In this document: piece by piece, positions 21,503-36,009 of the stretch
How positions within the stretch are numbered: position 1 is the first letter of the stretch
Layout: each line of letters begins with the position of its first letter
Source: Sordaria brevicollis
Taxonomy: Eukaryota; Ascomycota; Sordariomycetes; Sordariales; Sordariaceae
DNA: 64,000 bases
Direction: 5' to 3'
Assembly: GCA_033439795.1 (NCBI GenBank)
Contig: JAUTDP010000002.1
Location: forward strand, 372,001-436,000
The notes under the pieces: model-generated
What the model saw: the letters and a program-made list of their open reading frames with translations, nothing else
What the model was told of the DNA's origin: nothing
The model's database searches: none
Position numbers and translations under genes: made by a program

Positions 21503-23614
21503 AGGAGTATATCCTTCCCGAATTTTACGACCTTTTTTACGTTTAAAAATAGTTTAAAATAAATAAAGTAAACCTTTATTATTTAGGTATAAATTATAAA
21601 ATCGAATTTTAATAAAATAAATAAAGTAATAAACTCCCCCTCCTTTATAATTTACTATATAATATATTTAAAAATAAATTACTAATTTTAAAGAAGATTT
21701 TAAGGGATTTCTTCGATAAGGGTTTTATTCGCGTTAATAATTCCGCCGCTATTATACTAATATTCTTTATTAAAAAGCCGGGTAATAATTTATATTTTTA
21801 TTATAATTACTATACCCTTAATACTATTACTTACGCCGACTATTACCCTCTCCCTTTTATTAAAAAGACTTTCTATATTATTACCAAATCGAAATAATTT
21901 ACTAAAATAAATATAATATAAGCCTTCTACAAAATCCGTATAATAGAAGGGGAAGAGGGTAAAATAATTTTCCGTTATTAATATAGGTTATTCGAATAAA
22001 TAATTATACCGTTTAAATTAATAAGGGCATTAATAACGTTTTAACGGTATATAAATATAATATTAAATAATTATTTAAATAATTTTTACTTTACTTATAT
22101 AAATAATATATTAATCTTTTTAAATAATACGAGGAAGGAATATATGTAAAAAGTTAAATTAATAATCGAATGAATAATTAACGATAATCTTTACTTAAAT
22201 CTTAAGAAATACGAATTTCCTATATAGGAAATTAAGTATTTAGGCTTTATTATAATTATAGGAATTAATATTAAAGCCGACTTAGAGAAAATTAGAATTA
22301 TTATCGAATAGGAAACCTTTATATTTTAAAAGGGAGTAAAGAGTTTTTTAGGTTTTACGAATTATTATTAAATATTTATTAAAGATTTTTCTACAATTTT
22401 TAAACCGTTAACGGTTTTAATAAATAAAGGTATTACCTTCGAATAAATTATATAATATAATAACGCCTTCGTAAAATTAAAATAATATTTTATAAAAACC
22501 CCTATCTATATTTAATAGGACCCCGAATTATTTACTTTCTTATAAATTAATTATAATAATTATAATTTAGGTAATATCCTTTCCTAGGAATCTACGGAAA
22601 GTAAAAGGACTATAGTAGGCTTTTACTCTTAGAAATTTACCCCCGCGGAGTATAATTACCTTATTTATAATAAAAAGATATTTTCTATTATTTATTATTT
22701 AGAAGAATAATTTATAGAATTATATAATTGCGAAAAATTTATAGTAGTAATGGATTACTGTAATTTCAAATATTTTATAGAGCGTTAATACCTTTTAGAG
22801 TAATAAGTTCGCTAAATTAAATTCCTCTCCTAATTTAACCTTTAAATCGTTTATTACTTTAATACTTTTATTATAATATTAAATGCTTTATCCTATAAAA
22901 ATTAAAATTGATTTCATAAGGCCAATATTAAAGCCTAAAATATATAATTGATTTTAAAATCCGCTTTAGAGAATTATATCCGTATAACGCTTACTATCCT
23001 TTTTATAGAGGAGGGCGTAAAGGTATTTAAAAATCTAAATTTATAATAACTCTTCGACCGAATTGCCTAAAACGATAAAATTTATTAAGCAGTCCGCCAA
23101 ATTATTATTAATAAAAATAAAATCCTCCCTACGTTAATATAAAGGTTAAAAGTATAATTAAGCGAATATAAAATCGATGGTATAGGTATTTTTTATTATA
23201 GAGATTATATTTAAATCTTTAAAGCTCTTATCTTTTTAAAAATAATAATTCTTTATTTATCTTTAAAAACTTTTAAAAAGAATATACTACGTACCCGTTT
23301 CATTTAAAAAATTTATAATTCTACTACCCTTAATTACTTAAGAAGAGAAAATATTATTTATATTATTAATAAAAATTTCTATTAACTATTAATAAGTACT
23401 TATATCCGCCATTTTATTATTAATTATAATACTTATAGCCGGGTTAAATATTAAAGAAATTAGAAAAAAGGGTTGTTAAAACCGCTTTCTATTTTAGAAT
23501 AATTTTTTAAAAAAATTTAAATATATTTTATTATAGATTTTCCTCCTATTAACGATTATATTAATTTATTAATTATTAAAGATTAATTTAGTAAATCGGT
23601 AATTTTAAAGCCCT
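21503..23614 (+). pseudogene. Element A pol relic (reverse transcriptase, RNase H, integrase)
   Basis: KEYILPEFYDLF (21,503) is the usual pre-RT motif; FFDKGFIRVNNSAA...FFIKKPG (21,704-21,785) and YPLPFIKKTF follow. The catalytic box at 22,096-22,119 reads YINNILIF, both Asp codons changed to AAT. KSFLGFTNYY (22,336) marks the connection to RNase H. INDYINLLIIKD and FSKSVILKP (23,534-23,614) are the integrase core. Gypsy order RT before integrase. Confidence 0.85.
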
Positions 23615-25737
23615 TCCCCTTTATAAAAGCGGAAATTATTATAGAAACTTTCTTCCGTTATTTCGTCTATTATTATAATTAATTTAATTCTATTATAAAT
23701 AATCGTAATATTAATTAAATTAACCGCTTTTAAAAACGTTTATACAATTTACTAAATATTAATTAATTATTAAATATTATTTTCCACCTTTAAATTAATA
23801 ATAATTTAAAGAGAATAAATTAAGAAGTATAAATATTCCTTCGTATCTTTATTAATAATATTTAAAATAATTAAGACCGTTAATATTTTATTATATAATT
23901 AACGATTTATAATAGAATTAATATAATTATTAATATATTTCCCTTTTATACTACCTATAATTATTATTTATAATTTTTAATTTCTATATTCTCCCTTCCC
24001 GCCGAAGTAGATTTTAAAAATCTTTAAAAAAGAGTATAGAATTTTGTAAACCGGTTATAATAAATTATAAATCTTTATTAAATTATAATAGTAGTATTAG
24101 CGTAAAAATAAAAACGGTTCGCTAATAGAAAACGCTTACTTATTAAAATCTTTAAAATTAGAAATAAAATTCAATTTAATTTCAAAAATTTTATAACGAT
24201 CCGCCTTAAAAAGAAATTAAATTAATTATATACTAAATATATAATATTTCGAATATTTAACCCCTTCGTTATAAAATTTTCCGACTTCTTATTATAGGTA
24301 TTTAATAAATTTTATATTAACCTTTTATAGCGCATTAAAAATAACCCTTTATTAAATTAAATAATTACCAATTCGTAATTATTTATTATTATAATCGACG
24401 GTAAGAAAGAATATTTAATAAATAAAATCTTCTATATTAAAATTTAAAATTTAAATTATATATTATTAATTAATTAATAAGGGTAAGTTAATTAAATATA
24501 GGAGTTTTTAAAAGAATTAATTAATATTACCGCTTTAAATACTTTTAAAGAGAAATATAGCCTAATAACCGAAAACGACGGTCCTACCGATTATTTTATT
24601 ACGTAATATAAAAAGAGAAAGAGGAGATTAATATAATTAAAGAATATTAAAATATCGATTTTAATTTTTAATTTTTCTACTTTTTACAGTAAGGCTTTTT
24701 TTTATAGCGTATAAACGCTTCTTTTAACGCTTAAACTTCCTCTTCTAATTTATTAAACCGGGCGATTAGTAATTTTATAATATTAGTAAGTATTATTTCG
24801 TTCGTAAGGGCGGCGGGAATAAAAAGAGTAATAGGGGTAGTAAAAATAATAAATTTAGGCCGGAATATAGCCCGGGGAATATTAATAATAATAATATCGT
24901 TATATTACTCTTTAAAAAAAATAATAATTAATAATATCTTTTTATTTTTTTTAGAGCGTTCTCCTTTACAAAATAATTAATTTAATAATAGTTTAATCCT
25001 TTAATAATTTAATTATATTACGTATAATACCGATTATACAACGAATATACCCAAAGGCTTTATAATTTTACTTCCCGAATAATATTACTTCTTAAACTTT
25101 TATTAAAGCGAAAATAAAATTATTAATATAATTATACTTCTTATTATCATTATAATACGTTATATAAAATATATATTTAAATTTAGTAATATATTCGTAA
25201 CGCCTATTTAAATAAAAAATATATTATATTTCCAATTTAATATAATTAGCCTATAGGAAAAGAATTAGCGAAATATTAAAAACGGAAATAACGGTAAAAA
25301 AATTTATAGGTTAATATAAACGTTTATTTTTAAACGTATTAATTAAACCCTTTAAAAATATTAGTAAGGGGTCGAATTTAATAAGGCGGGGCCCCGCCTT
25401 TTTCTTTTTATTAAAAATTTCGAATTCTTCGAATTTAATAAAGGGTTTAAATATAAAAATAAACGTAGGAAGGAGGGGAGCGTCGTATAGGGAGGAAAAG
25501 GGCGGAATAATAAATAAATAAAATATTTAATAAATTAATTAAATCGGATCGAGGAGGGAAGAATTAACGTTAAACGAATTTACTTTAATAATTATTATAA
25601 TAATTAAAAAGGAAAAAAAAAGAAGGGAAAAAATTTTTCTAAAAAGAAGGGTTTTTGTACGTAGATTTGTATATTACTACCTAGCGGGGTAGGTAACGAT
25701 TAGGAAGAAGGCGCGTTTAAATAGAAGGCGTATCTTC

Positions 25738-25755
25738 GAGAGGGGAAGAGGGGGG
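25738..25755 (+). other. Polypurine tract of element A
   Basis: GAGAGGGGAAGAGGGGGG three bases before the 3' LTR; primes plus-strand DNA synthesis in LTR elements. Confidence 0.8.
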
Positions 25756-25758
25756 TAA

Positions 25759-25980
25759 TATTATAAGGTTACTGCCCGGGTATAGAATTCTAATTATAGC
25801 GATTAGAACGTAACTGTACGCCCCGCTTCGATGCCCTAGCGTAGCGGTACGTACTCTGCCTTCCCGCCTCAAAATTTCGCCGCTAGTAAGTCCGCCTTAT
25901 AATTAGAGTTTTCCTCCTTTATAGAACCTTAATATAGTTATAACGACTAGTACGTATATTAATTGTGCTTCCCCGTTACA
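25759..25980 (+). repeat. 3' LTR of element A
   Basis: 222 bp. Start is RIP-mutated (TATTATAAGG), the end is preserved (TTGTGCTTCCCCGTTACA), the mirror image of the 5' LTR. Confidence 0.92.
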
Positions 25981-25985
25981 ATCGA

Positions 25986-27117
25986 AGCCGGGTAAATTAT
26001 TAAAAATATTATTTAAAGAAGGTACCCGCTATATAAAAAGTATACGGACGTTACCCTTATTTTTTTAAACGGTAAAGTATTAAATTAACCTATTTCGGAT
26101 TATAATTACGTAAAGGAGGATAACCTTCTTTTATTATATAATATAATCAAATTTTAAAAGAAATATAAATAGGCCAATTAGGAAATCCTTGATAATTTTA
26201 ATTAGGATTTACTTCTTTATTAAATTATTAATATATATTTCTATTTTACTTTTATTTCTATAAGAGCGAAATTTCCTCGTCGTATTAATTTTCGTAAAAG
26301 CGAAGGCTACGATTAAATTTAATTTATATAGAAGCGAAACCGGGTTTAATTAATTTTTTTTAAATACGTATATTATTAATTATATATTATACTCTTTTCT
26401 TCGGTGCGTTTTTTTTATAAACGAAATTAATACTGGCAAAACGTTTATTTACGGAATTATTATTTTAATAAAATTTTATCGAATCCGTAGAATTAAATAA
26501 ACGGGCTAATCTTTCGAAATTTATTTATATATTATTATTATACTATTTAATTTAATTATATAGACTTTTAATAAATTATATAATATATTTAGCGAATTTA
26601 ATTTTTGGGTTTAGTATAGATCTTTTAAAGATATTTCTTAAAACGACCTCTGTTAGCGCGCTATATTTACTTAAGAGGCTTTCGACGAAAAAATAGCGGA
26701 ATAAATAGAGAATGTAAATAAATTATTTATAATAATTAATATTATAATCGTTTCGCATTCTATAATTTACGTAAAGTAAATTAAAAAAGTAGAAATCAAT
26801 ATAAAATATAAATCTAAATTATTTATAATAAATAAATATATCCTTAAAAATAAGGATAAGGGTATAAGCGCCCTTTTTAAATATAAGCCCCGCCCTAACC
26901 CTATAAATAGTAACGATTTAAAGAATAAAATTATCTTCTATAAAATTGAATTACGTATAACGATATAAAAGAACCCGATATTCGGTATTAAAATCGTCGA
27001 CGAGGTTTAATTTTTAAAGAATAGAAATATAATTATTTAGTGGGCGATTTAACGCTTATTTAATTAGAAACGATTATTTTATTCTATTATTCTTATATTA
27101 AACCGGATTAACGATAT
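25986..27117 (+). other. Host sequence between elements A and B
   Basis: Continuation of the sequence left of 19,087. Coding-like on the + strand (for example FDEKIAE and INKYILKNKDKGISALFKYK around 26,680-26,890) with RIP stops. Hairpin motifs at 26,249-26,340. Protein not recognised. Ends at the CCGGG target site 27,118-27,122. Confidence 0.5.
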
Positions 27118-27122
27118 CCGGG

Positions 27123-27408
27123 TGTAAGGGTATCGCTAGGAAGGCCTAGGGGGACCCGTACAACCAGGGTACAGTAGCCCAAGACGACGGATAAAATAGC
27201 GGATAAGATAAGGATAGTAAAATATAATATAGAGGAAAGGATTTCGGAATCCGGGCGCCGACCGTTCCGGACCTATAGGGAAGCGTACAAATATAAAAGA
27301 GGATAATTCTTAATTAAAGATTTATATCTAATTAAATTAAAATTTTTCTTCTAAAATAGATTTACTTTATACAATTTACTTTCACCCTCTCGTATTTATA
27401 ATTTTATA
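27123..27408 (+). repeat. 5' LTR of element B
   Basis: 286 bp. The outer third is GC-rich and retains G and C positions (GGCCTAGGGGGACCCGTACA), the inner third has decayed to TAATTTTATA-like sequence. Confidence 0.92.
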
Positions 27409-29006
27409 ATTCTTTAACCTCTACGATTCCGTTAACGAAGGCCGTAAATATAATTAATAAGCGTAAAAAAAATTCGCGTAAAAAAGGCGCTATTAACTTT
27501 CATTATAAAAATAGCGTAAATTTAATATAAAAAACGTATAATTACTTACGTATTATTAATAATATAATTAAAAATCTTATTAATAAAGGGGTTACCGACG
27601 AATACGGAGAAGATAATTACGAAGTAGCGTCCTACGAACCCGAATATAATACCGCCCTAGAAAATCCCGGTAATAAATATAATAATATTAACGATAATAA
27701 ATTATAACCCGAATTTATACCGCGTAAAGAGGTTGAAAGTAATTTTAAATAAGAAATTTAAATATAAATTAAGGAGCGGTACCTAATAAAGAATTTATAT
27801 ACCCTTAACTACTATTATTTTAAGAACCTTTATTAATAAAGGGAATATTATATTAATAGGGTAGAATAATAATTATAATTAGAATTTCGTTAAGGTAAAA
27901 ACCCTTTAAAATTTAATTAGCGTAGCCGTTCCTTATTTATACGTAGCCGTTTATTAAACGAATATTTTCAACCCCGTTTTTATTTTTACTCTTATTTCCG
28001 CTCCTAATTTCGCGCTTATTCCTATTCCCGGACCCGTTCCCACTCCCCGTCTATTTAATTTAACCAATTTAACCGTTTTAATAGCCTCTCCCCTATATAA
28101 GAGTATTATAAACGGCGAATATCCTATGAACGTAAGTATATAAAACGGCGTAAATATTAAAGATTTATAAAAATAATACTATAATTCCTATAAATATTAT
28201 TATAATTTATATAGAAAATTATAGGTTAGGGAGATAAAGAATTTTATTTACGCCCCCCTACGTATAATATTCGTAAATTAACGACGAATAATATAAACGC
28301 CGAAGTCGAAAATTAAATTAATAATATCGAAAATAGTAATTAAATTCGTAAAAATATTAATATTTATTAATTTATTTAATAGGCCCTCTCTAAGGTTAAT
28401 AATTCTATAATTATTTCGTAGTATATATATTCTATTACCCTCCTCGATAATAAGGGTTAAAAACGACCTATAATATAAGAAGAATTTTTAGGGTTTATTC
28501 GTAAAGAATATATTACCCCCGAAGTTTACGAATTTAATATTAGAAAATGATTATTCTTTATATATTAAAGCGATAATAAAGACCTATAAAAATTATAGGA
28601 CCGATATTAATATAATTATTAATAGTTTAGTAAGAATATTATCGTAAATAAATAATCGGTATACGACTTCTTTTTCTAATTAAAAAAGGATGTACGCAAT
28701 TATTTCCGTATATATTAAATCCTTATTAATAATCTAATAGAAATTATTTCGAAAGTAATAAATTAATAAATTGAATTTAAAAATAAAAAATAAACCCCGA
28801 AGGACGAAATAAATAGAAATCGTTATAACGAATAATCTTCGTACTATAAGGGGTTTTCGAATAACGAATATTCTAATTATAATAAAGATTATAACCGAAA
28901 TTATAATTAGGATTATATTTAGAATTACAATTTTAAAAGGTATAAAAGCCGTAAAAGAAATTAATCCTTTAATAAATAAAACGGGGGTAATAACGAATCC
29001 GGCCTA

Positions 29007-29051
29007 AATTATTATAATTATAGAAATAAAAGATACTATATTCGTAATTAT
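29007..29051 (+). pseudogene. Element B gag zinc-knuckle relic
   Basis: Reads NYYNYRNKRYYIRNY, matching a CYNCGNKGHYIRNC-type knuckle with Cys, Gly and His codons altered by RIP transitions. gag-like sequence precedes it from about 27,450. Confidence 0.65.
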
Positions 29052-29964
29052 ATAAAATATGGAAAAATAAATAATTAGGACCGGCCGAGAGAGAAAACTA
29101 CTATTTAAAACGTAATTACCGAATAAAATACCAAACGTAATAATAATAAAGAAAATAATTATATTTCGGATACCGAAGAATCGGTAAAAGGCTAAGCCCC
29201 GTAGAAAAGCCATCGTTTAACGGGGTTAATAATTTTAAAACGGCCGGAAGAAATAGGCTAAATAAAATTTCTATAATATTAATTACGCTAAGGAATCGCC
29301 GATTAAAAGAATATATAAACTTAGATTTAGAAATAAAAATTAATATTATATATAAAAACTTTACAAAAAAATATAAATTCAAGAAAATAGAAATTAATAT
29401 TCTATTTATTTTAATAAATACGAATAATAGAAAAATATATTACTATAAAGCGTACGAATTGACGTTTATTTTAAAAAATTAGAAGGGTTAAAAAAAGGAA
29501 TTTATTTAATTATTTTACGCAATTTAAAAAAATAATTAAATATTATTATTACTATTATCTATATTAGGTATAGGTTCTAAAAGTATTATTATATATATTA
29601 ATAAAAATAAATTTGAATTTAAAAGGGTACCTCTTATTAATATTATAATTTTCGCGTATCAAGTAATATATAGTAACCGAACCTATATTATCAACCTAAT
29701 TTCAATATATAATTTATTAAAGCCGGATTTTAAAAACGTAAACGAAGATAAAGAACCGCCCGAAAATACAGCGGATAATATTCCCCTAATATTAAAAGGG
29801 TTTAAAAATATATTCTTTAAAGAAAAAATTAAAGTATTATTATAATTACTGGACGTTAAATACGAAATCGTTTTTAAGGAAGGGGAAAAAGTATTTAATA
29901 TCCCTATTTATTTTCTATTTATTATATAATTAAAAACGCTACGCGAATATTTAGAGGAGAATTT

Positions 29965-32220
29965 ATAAATTAGCCGTATCTATTATTTTTAAAGCTCTAT
30001 CGGGGTATTAATTTTATTTATATTTAAGAAGGACGGTATACTATAATTATATATCAATTACCGGGGATTAAATAAAATTTTTATTAAAAATTAATACCCA
30101 CTATTATTAATTAGCGAATTAATAAACCGAATAATCGGCGCCAAAGTATTTTTAAGGTTAATTTACGCGAAGTATACTATTAAATCCGAATTAAAGAAAG
30201 GGATTAATAGAAGACTACTTTTAAAACGCAGTACGGTTATTTTAAATATATAATAATACCGTTCGGGCTTATAAATATACCCGCTATATTCTAAATATAT
30301 ATATATAAAATATTTGTAAAATTCATCGATTATATTTACGTAATATATTTTAACGATATTTTAATTTATTCGAATTTTAAGGAAAAGTATAACGAATATT
30401 TCCGTTTAATTTTCGAACGTTTATATACTACCCAACTTTTCGTAAAAATATTTAAATACGAATTTTATAAAAATTATATCGATTTCTTTAATTATTAAAT
30501 TACTACGGAAGGGGTAATAATAAATTTTAAACGGGTAAAAGTAATTTAAAAGTAATTAACGCTTAAATCCTTTTATAATATCCAAATATTCTTAGGATTT
30601 GCTAATTTTTACCGACGGTTCGTATACCGGTACTTTTATATAATAGGGCTTATTACTAATTTATTAAAAGAGAATAAGAACGGGCGGAAATTAAACGTAT
30701 TTTATTAAATTAAAGAGGCCGATAAAATATTCCGGGCTTTAAAAGAAACGTTTATAATAATATTAATCCTTCGCTATTAAAATTTAATTAAAAAAACTAA
30801 AATTAAAATAAACGCTTCGTAGAAGGCTATTTTAGGAATTTTATCCTAATTTATAAAAAATTTTTAATACCCTATAACGTTCTTTTCTAAAAAATTAATA
30901 AACGTAAAATAATAATAGTATACGGACTAATAAAAATTATTTATTATTGTAATTAATTTAAATTATTAAATATATTATTTAAAAGGATTTTTAAAGCCGT
31001 TTATAATATTTATAAATTATAAAGCGTTAAAAAGTATTATAAAATCGCCGGCGAATAATTTACGTAGAAGGCTAATTCGCTAAATCTATTAGTTATTTCA
31101 ATTCGATTTCGAAATAAAATACCAATCGGGGAAAACGAACCCAATAGACGGTCTATTTAAGAAGTTAAATTATATAAAGGGGGATATAACCTATAATAAC
31201 GTTTTACCGACTTTCTAAAAGAAATTAAACTTTATTTCGGAATTACTAAATATAATTAAAGAATAAGTAAATTCCAAAATCCCATACCGGTATAAAAAAA
31301 AGTTTATAATTTACGCCTTTATTAAATAAATTCAACGAATAATATAATTTATTATTATTATAAAAGATATTTTATTAATATAATTAATAGAAGGAACGTT
31401 CTTTTAAATTTTATTATATAAAATCGCGAGGAAGATAATATATTAAAAAATCCTTTAAATACCCTTAACGAACCGGGAATTTTATATTATTATAAAGGGA
31501 TTTTAATTTAGGGATTTAAATTTAGCCGAACGGGTAGCGATTATCTAATTTAAAGGGATTATAATTAGGGGATATAAATTAAATAATTAAAGGGTTCTTT
31601 ACTTTAAAAAACGGTTAATAATTTTTAAAGAAGGATTATTCTATAAAGAGATTTTATATTTTTATTATAATAATTTAAGGGCCGGTTATATAAGTACGCC
31701 CAAAACCCTAAAATTTATTAAAAGGAAATTTTATTAGGAAGGCCTTATATAAAACGTTCGGGAATATATTACGAAGTATAAACTATATTAAAGGATTTAA
31801 AGACCCCGATATTAACCCTATAGAAATTTCTAATCTTTATTAATACCCGAATAATTTTTTTAAAAAATTAATATTAATTTTATTACCGGCTTTCTACTAA
31901 ATTAAAGGGCTAACAGGAAGATATATAACGTTATTTTAATAATTATAAATTATGTTATTAAAATAATTTTATTTATACTTATTATTAAAATATTTAATAT
32001 AATTTCTATAATATCTTTATTATATAAATATATAAAATATTAATTCGATTTACCGTTAGGAATTATAAACGATAAGGATAAACTATTCATTAGCGAATTT
32101 TGGAAGGAATTTATTAAAATATATAGAATCTTATAAAGATTATTTATTATATTCTACCCGTAAATGGATAAATAAACGGAACGGTTATATTAAATTATCG
32201 AAAAGATTTTACGCATCCGA
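29965..32220 (+). pseudogene. Element B pol relic (reverse transcriptase, RNase H, integrase)
   Basis: FKKDG, INYRGLNKI and a YPLLLISELINR segment (29,990-30,150) are gypsy RT. The catalytic box (30,346-30,372) reads YFNDILIYS, first Asp lost. FDFEIKYQSGKTNPIDGLFKK (31,100-31,170) ends RNase H. ISEFWKEFIKIYRIL and the later EKILRI (32,090-32,220) are integrase. Confidence 0.85.
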
Positions 32221-34635
32221 ATTTTAAAAGGCGATTTTATATTTTAGAATAGGGAATTCCCGGAAGTAAAATTCGCGTATAATAATTCTATATACGTAAT
32301 TATAGGGGTTTTACCGTTTAAAGCTTTATATAACTATTATTTATATATAATCGAATACATCGAAGGGCGGAATCTTATTAAAATTTAAGGCGTAAAGGAA
32401 CGATTATAAAAATTAGAGGAAATTTGTAAAATAATATAATATTATTAGAATTAAATAATAAAAGCGTAAAAAAAGGGGTATAATAAAAAGTATACGCCGA
32501 TTAAATTCTAATTAAGCGATATTATAAATTTATTAATTAAAAACTTCCGATTTAAAAATAGGAAATTAATATTTATATATATTAAAATTAAAATATTAAG
32601 GAGAATTAACTCCTAAGTATATTAGGTAATCCTATTAATATAATATAACCGGATATATAATATCTTTTTAATTAAATTATTAAAACCTTAAAAGAATAGA
32701 GAAAACGGAGATTACGAAATATTATTACCGGAATTATATAATAAATAGAAGGAGTAAAAAATTAAAAAAATTATAAATTATTAAAAAATAGATATAGATT
32801 AGAAATTTTTAATTAAATAAGTAAGGTAGCCTATAGAATATAACATTTAAAAATTTAAAGAATATTTCGAAAATATATAAAAAGCGCTTTTTAAATATTA
32901 AAAAATTAAATAAAAGTATTATAGGAAATAAAATAATTAATATAAATAATATAATAAGAATTTATTATTCTACGATTATAGAGAATAATAAGCGCCGAAT
33001 ATAGTACGAGATATTATATATAAAATTCAATAAGCGAATAATTATTATATACCCCGACGGGGATAGGAATTAAAAATTTAATTATTAATAAAAAAAGAAA
33101 TATTATTATTAGCGAAAAATTTACGTAATAAAACGAATTAGGGGTGATTTATATTGGAAATAAAATATTCAAGGATTAGTAATTTAATTCTAAATATTTT
33201 AATATAATATTAATTAGGAAGTAATTACACCGAATTACGAATTAAAATTACGAAGAGCTTAAAGAATCCGAATATTAAAATTAGAAGAAGAACTTTTTTA
33301 ATACTTTTATTAAACCGGGAATTCTCTATCTAATAAGGATAAATAATTAAACCGGGAAAATCCAAATTAACCGGCAAATTTCTTATTAAAATTATAGAAA
33401 ATTTAATATATTAAAAGGAGAATTATTTTAATACTTCCTATTAAATTAAAGATTTTTTATCTAATAAGGATAAAATAATTAAATTAAAAGAATTTAAATT
33501 AATTAATAAATTCTTTATTAAAATAATAGAGAATTTAATATATTAAAAAAAGAATTATTCTAATACTTCTTATTAAATTAAGGATTTTCTATTTAATAAG
33601 GACGAAATAATTAAATTAAGAGGACTTAAAATTAATTAATAAATTCCTCTTTAATATTTATTCGTAAATAATATTAAGGGTTACTAGCTTTAAAATAATT
33701 ACGGCGGCCTAAATTATAGAGAAATTTATAGCCCGATTAATAAATATAAATATTAATAAAATTCTTTAAATTAAAGAAATATAATAAATTACTAATTACG
33801 TAAAATAAATAATCGTTAATCGATAATATAATTTAAAATATTTCTAGCTTCCGGAAATAATTAATACGTATTAGGGTTTTTATTAACCCGATTAACCGAT
33901 TAAAGTTAATAAATCTTTCCTTATATTTTAAAAATTATAAGGGTTTAATTTTAAAAAGAAGAAGGGCGGTTCGGATTAAATCCTAAAACCGATTCCGGAC
34001 GAAATTCTAATTATAATTCGGAATAGAATTTCTATCCTATTTAAGAACTTTTTCGAAATCCTTTATTATTTAAAGTAAAACGCTTCCTATTTAAAAAAAG
34101 GACGCGAAGAGAAAAGAATACCGAAACGGTAAATAAAGCGTATAATATATAGAAATTAAACCGTTTCGGGGTTAATTTCTAGGAACCCGGTAATAATTTT
34201 AAAAGGTAAATATTAACCGTAGAATTAATAAATTATTATATTACCGCGGCTAGTAAGCGTAAAAATATTAGTATAATATAAACGGTTAGAATAGGCGGAG
34301 ATTATTACTTCGTCCGATATATTAATATAAATATCGCCGGTCGGTTTTTAAATCTTTTAATAAAATTATTTAATATAAAAGCGTTACCCTTACGGGTATT
34401 ATAATAATCGTTGTGTAATAATACGGTTTAAAGATTAAATTAGCCGGGGGGGGAATAATATTAATACGTAAAATAGGAACGGACAATTAAATAATATAAT
34501 AGAACCGAAGCGTAGTATAATATACGAATAGAAAATAGGGTTTTCTACGAAGTATAGTGCAATATATAAATAGAAAATAAAGTTTTTTACGGATTGTAAT
34601 AATTAATATTAGAATTATAAGGGATTATAATTTTT

Positions 34636-34646
34636 AAGGGGGGGGA
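34636..34646 (+). other. Polypurine tract of element B
   Basis: AAGGGGGGGGA four bases before the 3' LTR. Confidence 0.75.
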
Positions 34647-34650
34647 TAAT

Positions 34651-34936
34651 TGTAAAAGTATTGTTAAAAAAGCTTAGAGGGACCCGTATAATTAGGGTAT
34701 AATAGCTTAAGACGACGGATAAAATAACGGATAAGATAAGGATAGTAGGATATAATATAGAGGAAAGGATTTTGGAGTCCGGGTACTAACCGTTCCAGAT
34801 TTATAGGGAAGCGTATAAATATAAAAGAGGATAGTTCTTAGCTAAAGATTTATATTTAATTAGGCTAAAGTCTTTCTCCCAGAATAAACTTACCTTGTAC
34901 GACCTACTCTCACCCTCTTGTACCTGTAACTTTACA
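34651..34936 (+). repeat. 3' LTR of element B
   Basis: 286 bp. Inner start is mutated (TGTAAAAGTATTGTTAAAAA), outer end preserved (CTCTTGTACCTGTAACTTTACA). Confidence 0.92.
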
Positions 34937-36009
34937 CCGGGTATTTACTATTATAATTTAAAAAGAATCGGATTTGGGGAAATATTTTAAATTATTATTT
35001 AACCCTAACCGTAACCCAGTATTAATATTCGTTTAAAACTTTATAATATCCTACGAAAAAGATTACCCTAATTATATCGTAAATAACAATACGCTTAATT
35101 CTATTAGAAAAAAATTAAAGGAAATCGAATAAAATTGGGGATATCGTTAATAAATATTATATTCTAACCTTTAAAATAATATTAATAACGAAAGTAAAAC
35201 GGTTAATACGTATACGATTATTATTTTAAATTATATATAGGTTTTAATAATTAATAAAAGTATAAATACCCCTCTTATTTTTTTAAATAGGATAATTATA
35301 TTCCTATTTTCCGAAATTCTATTTATATAAATCCATTAAATATATTTAGGGTATGAACGACGGAAGGTAAAATTTATAAAAATAATTAACGACCTCCTTC
35401 GGAATATATTTATAAATTTACTAAATTATAAAATAGAAGCGACGTTTATTATTAAAGAAAATGGAAAATAAATCGTATTTAATTTTAATATTATTCGTTT
35501 ATTATAATTATTATTATACGATATATATATATATAAACTATTATTTTATAAAAACCTAATAATTATATAAATTTTAATATAGGCGGTTAATTTTATTTAT
35601 AAAATTATTAGCGACCGAAGCTTCGAATATAATAGGAATAAGGCTAATAACGAGGACGAATTTAGCGAGGATAATTAAACGTCCGGACCTTATTTATTAA
35701 AGGTTAAACCGTTAATATATTAGGGTATTATCGAAACGACGTAGAAATAGGGAAATAATCCTGTAATTAATATCGAAATCGTTAATACCCTAATCGACCT
35801 TAATTATAATTAAGGATTATCGTATATATTCGAAAATTTAATATACGATATTAATTTCCTCCTTTTAATCGATCGAATAGGGATAATATATTAGATATTA
35901 ACGGAATTTCCTTTATTCGTATAAATTATACAAAAATATATTAAAATATATATTAAATATAGGAGAATTTTAATAATTATTAATATAATATAAAAATAAA
36001 TATAAATTT

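Larger units (their letters stand above)
19093..25980 (+). mobile_element. LTR retrotransposon A (Ty3/gypsy type), RIP-inactivated
   Basis: 6,888 bp bounded by two 222-bp LTRs starting TG (TA where mutated) and ending TA/CA, flanked by a perfect ATCGA duplication (19,088-19,092 and 25,981-25,985). A polypurine tract (25,738-25,755) precedes the 3' LTR. gag, reverse transcriptase, RNase H and integrase relics run on the + strand in the gypsy order. Dead: frequent stops and lost catalytic residues. Inserted into the host sequence that resumes at 25,986. Confidence 0.92.
27123..34936 (+). mobile_element. LTR retrotransposon B (Ty3/gypsy type), RIP-inactivated
   Basis: 7,814 bp with two 286-bp LTRs beginning TGTAA, polypurine tract 34,636-34,646 and perfect CCGGG duplications (27,118-27,122 and 34,937-34,941). 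gag, RT, RNase H and integrase relics on the + strand. No LTR similarity to A, C, D or E noticed. Confidence 0.92.

Noticed and set aside
29004..29382. Two minus-strand ORFs of 69 and 88 codons
   Set aside because: They lie antisense to the element B gag zinc-knuckle relic and are A+T-driven open frames.
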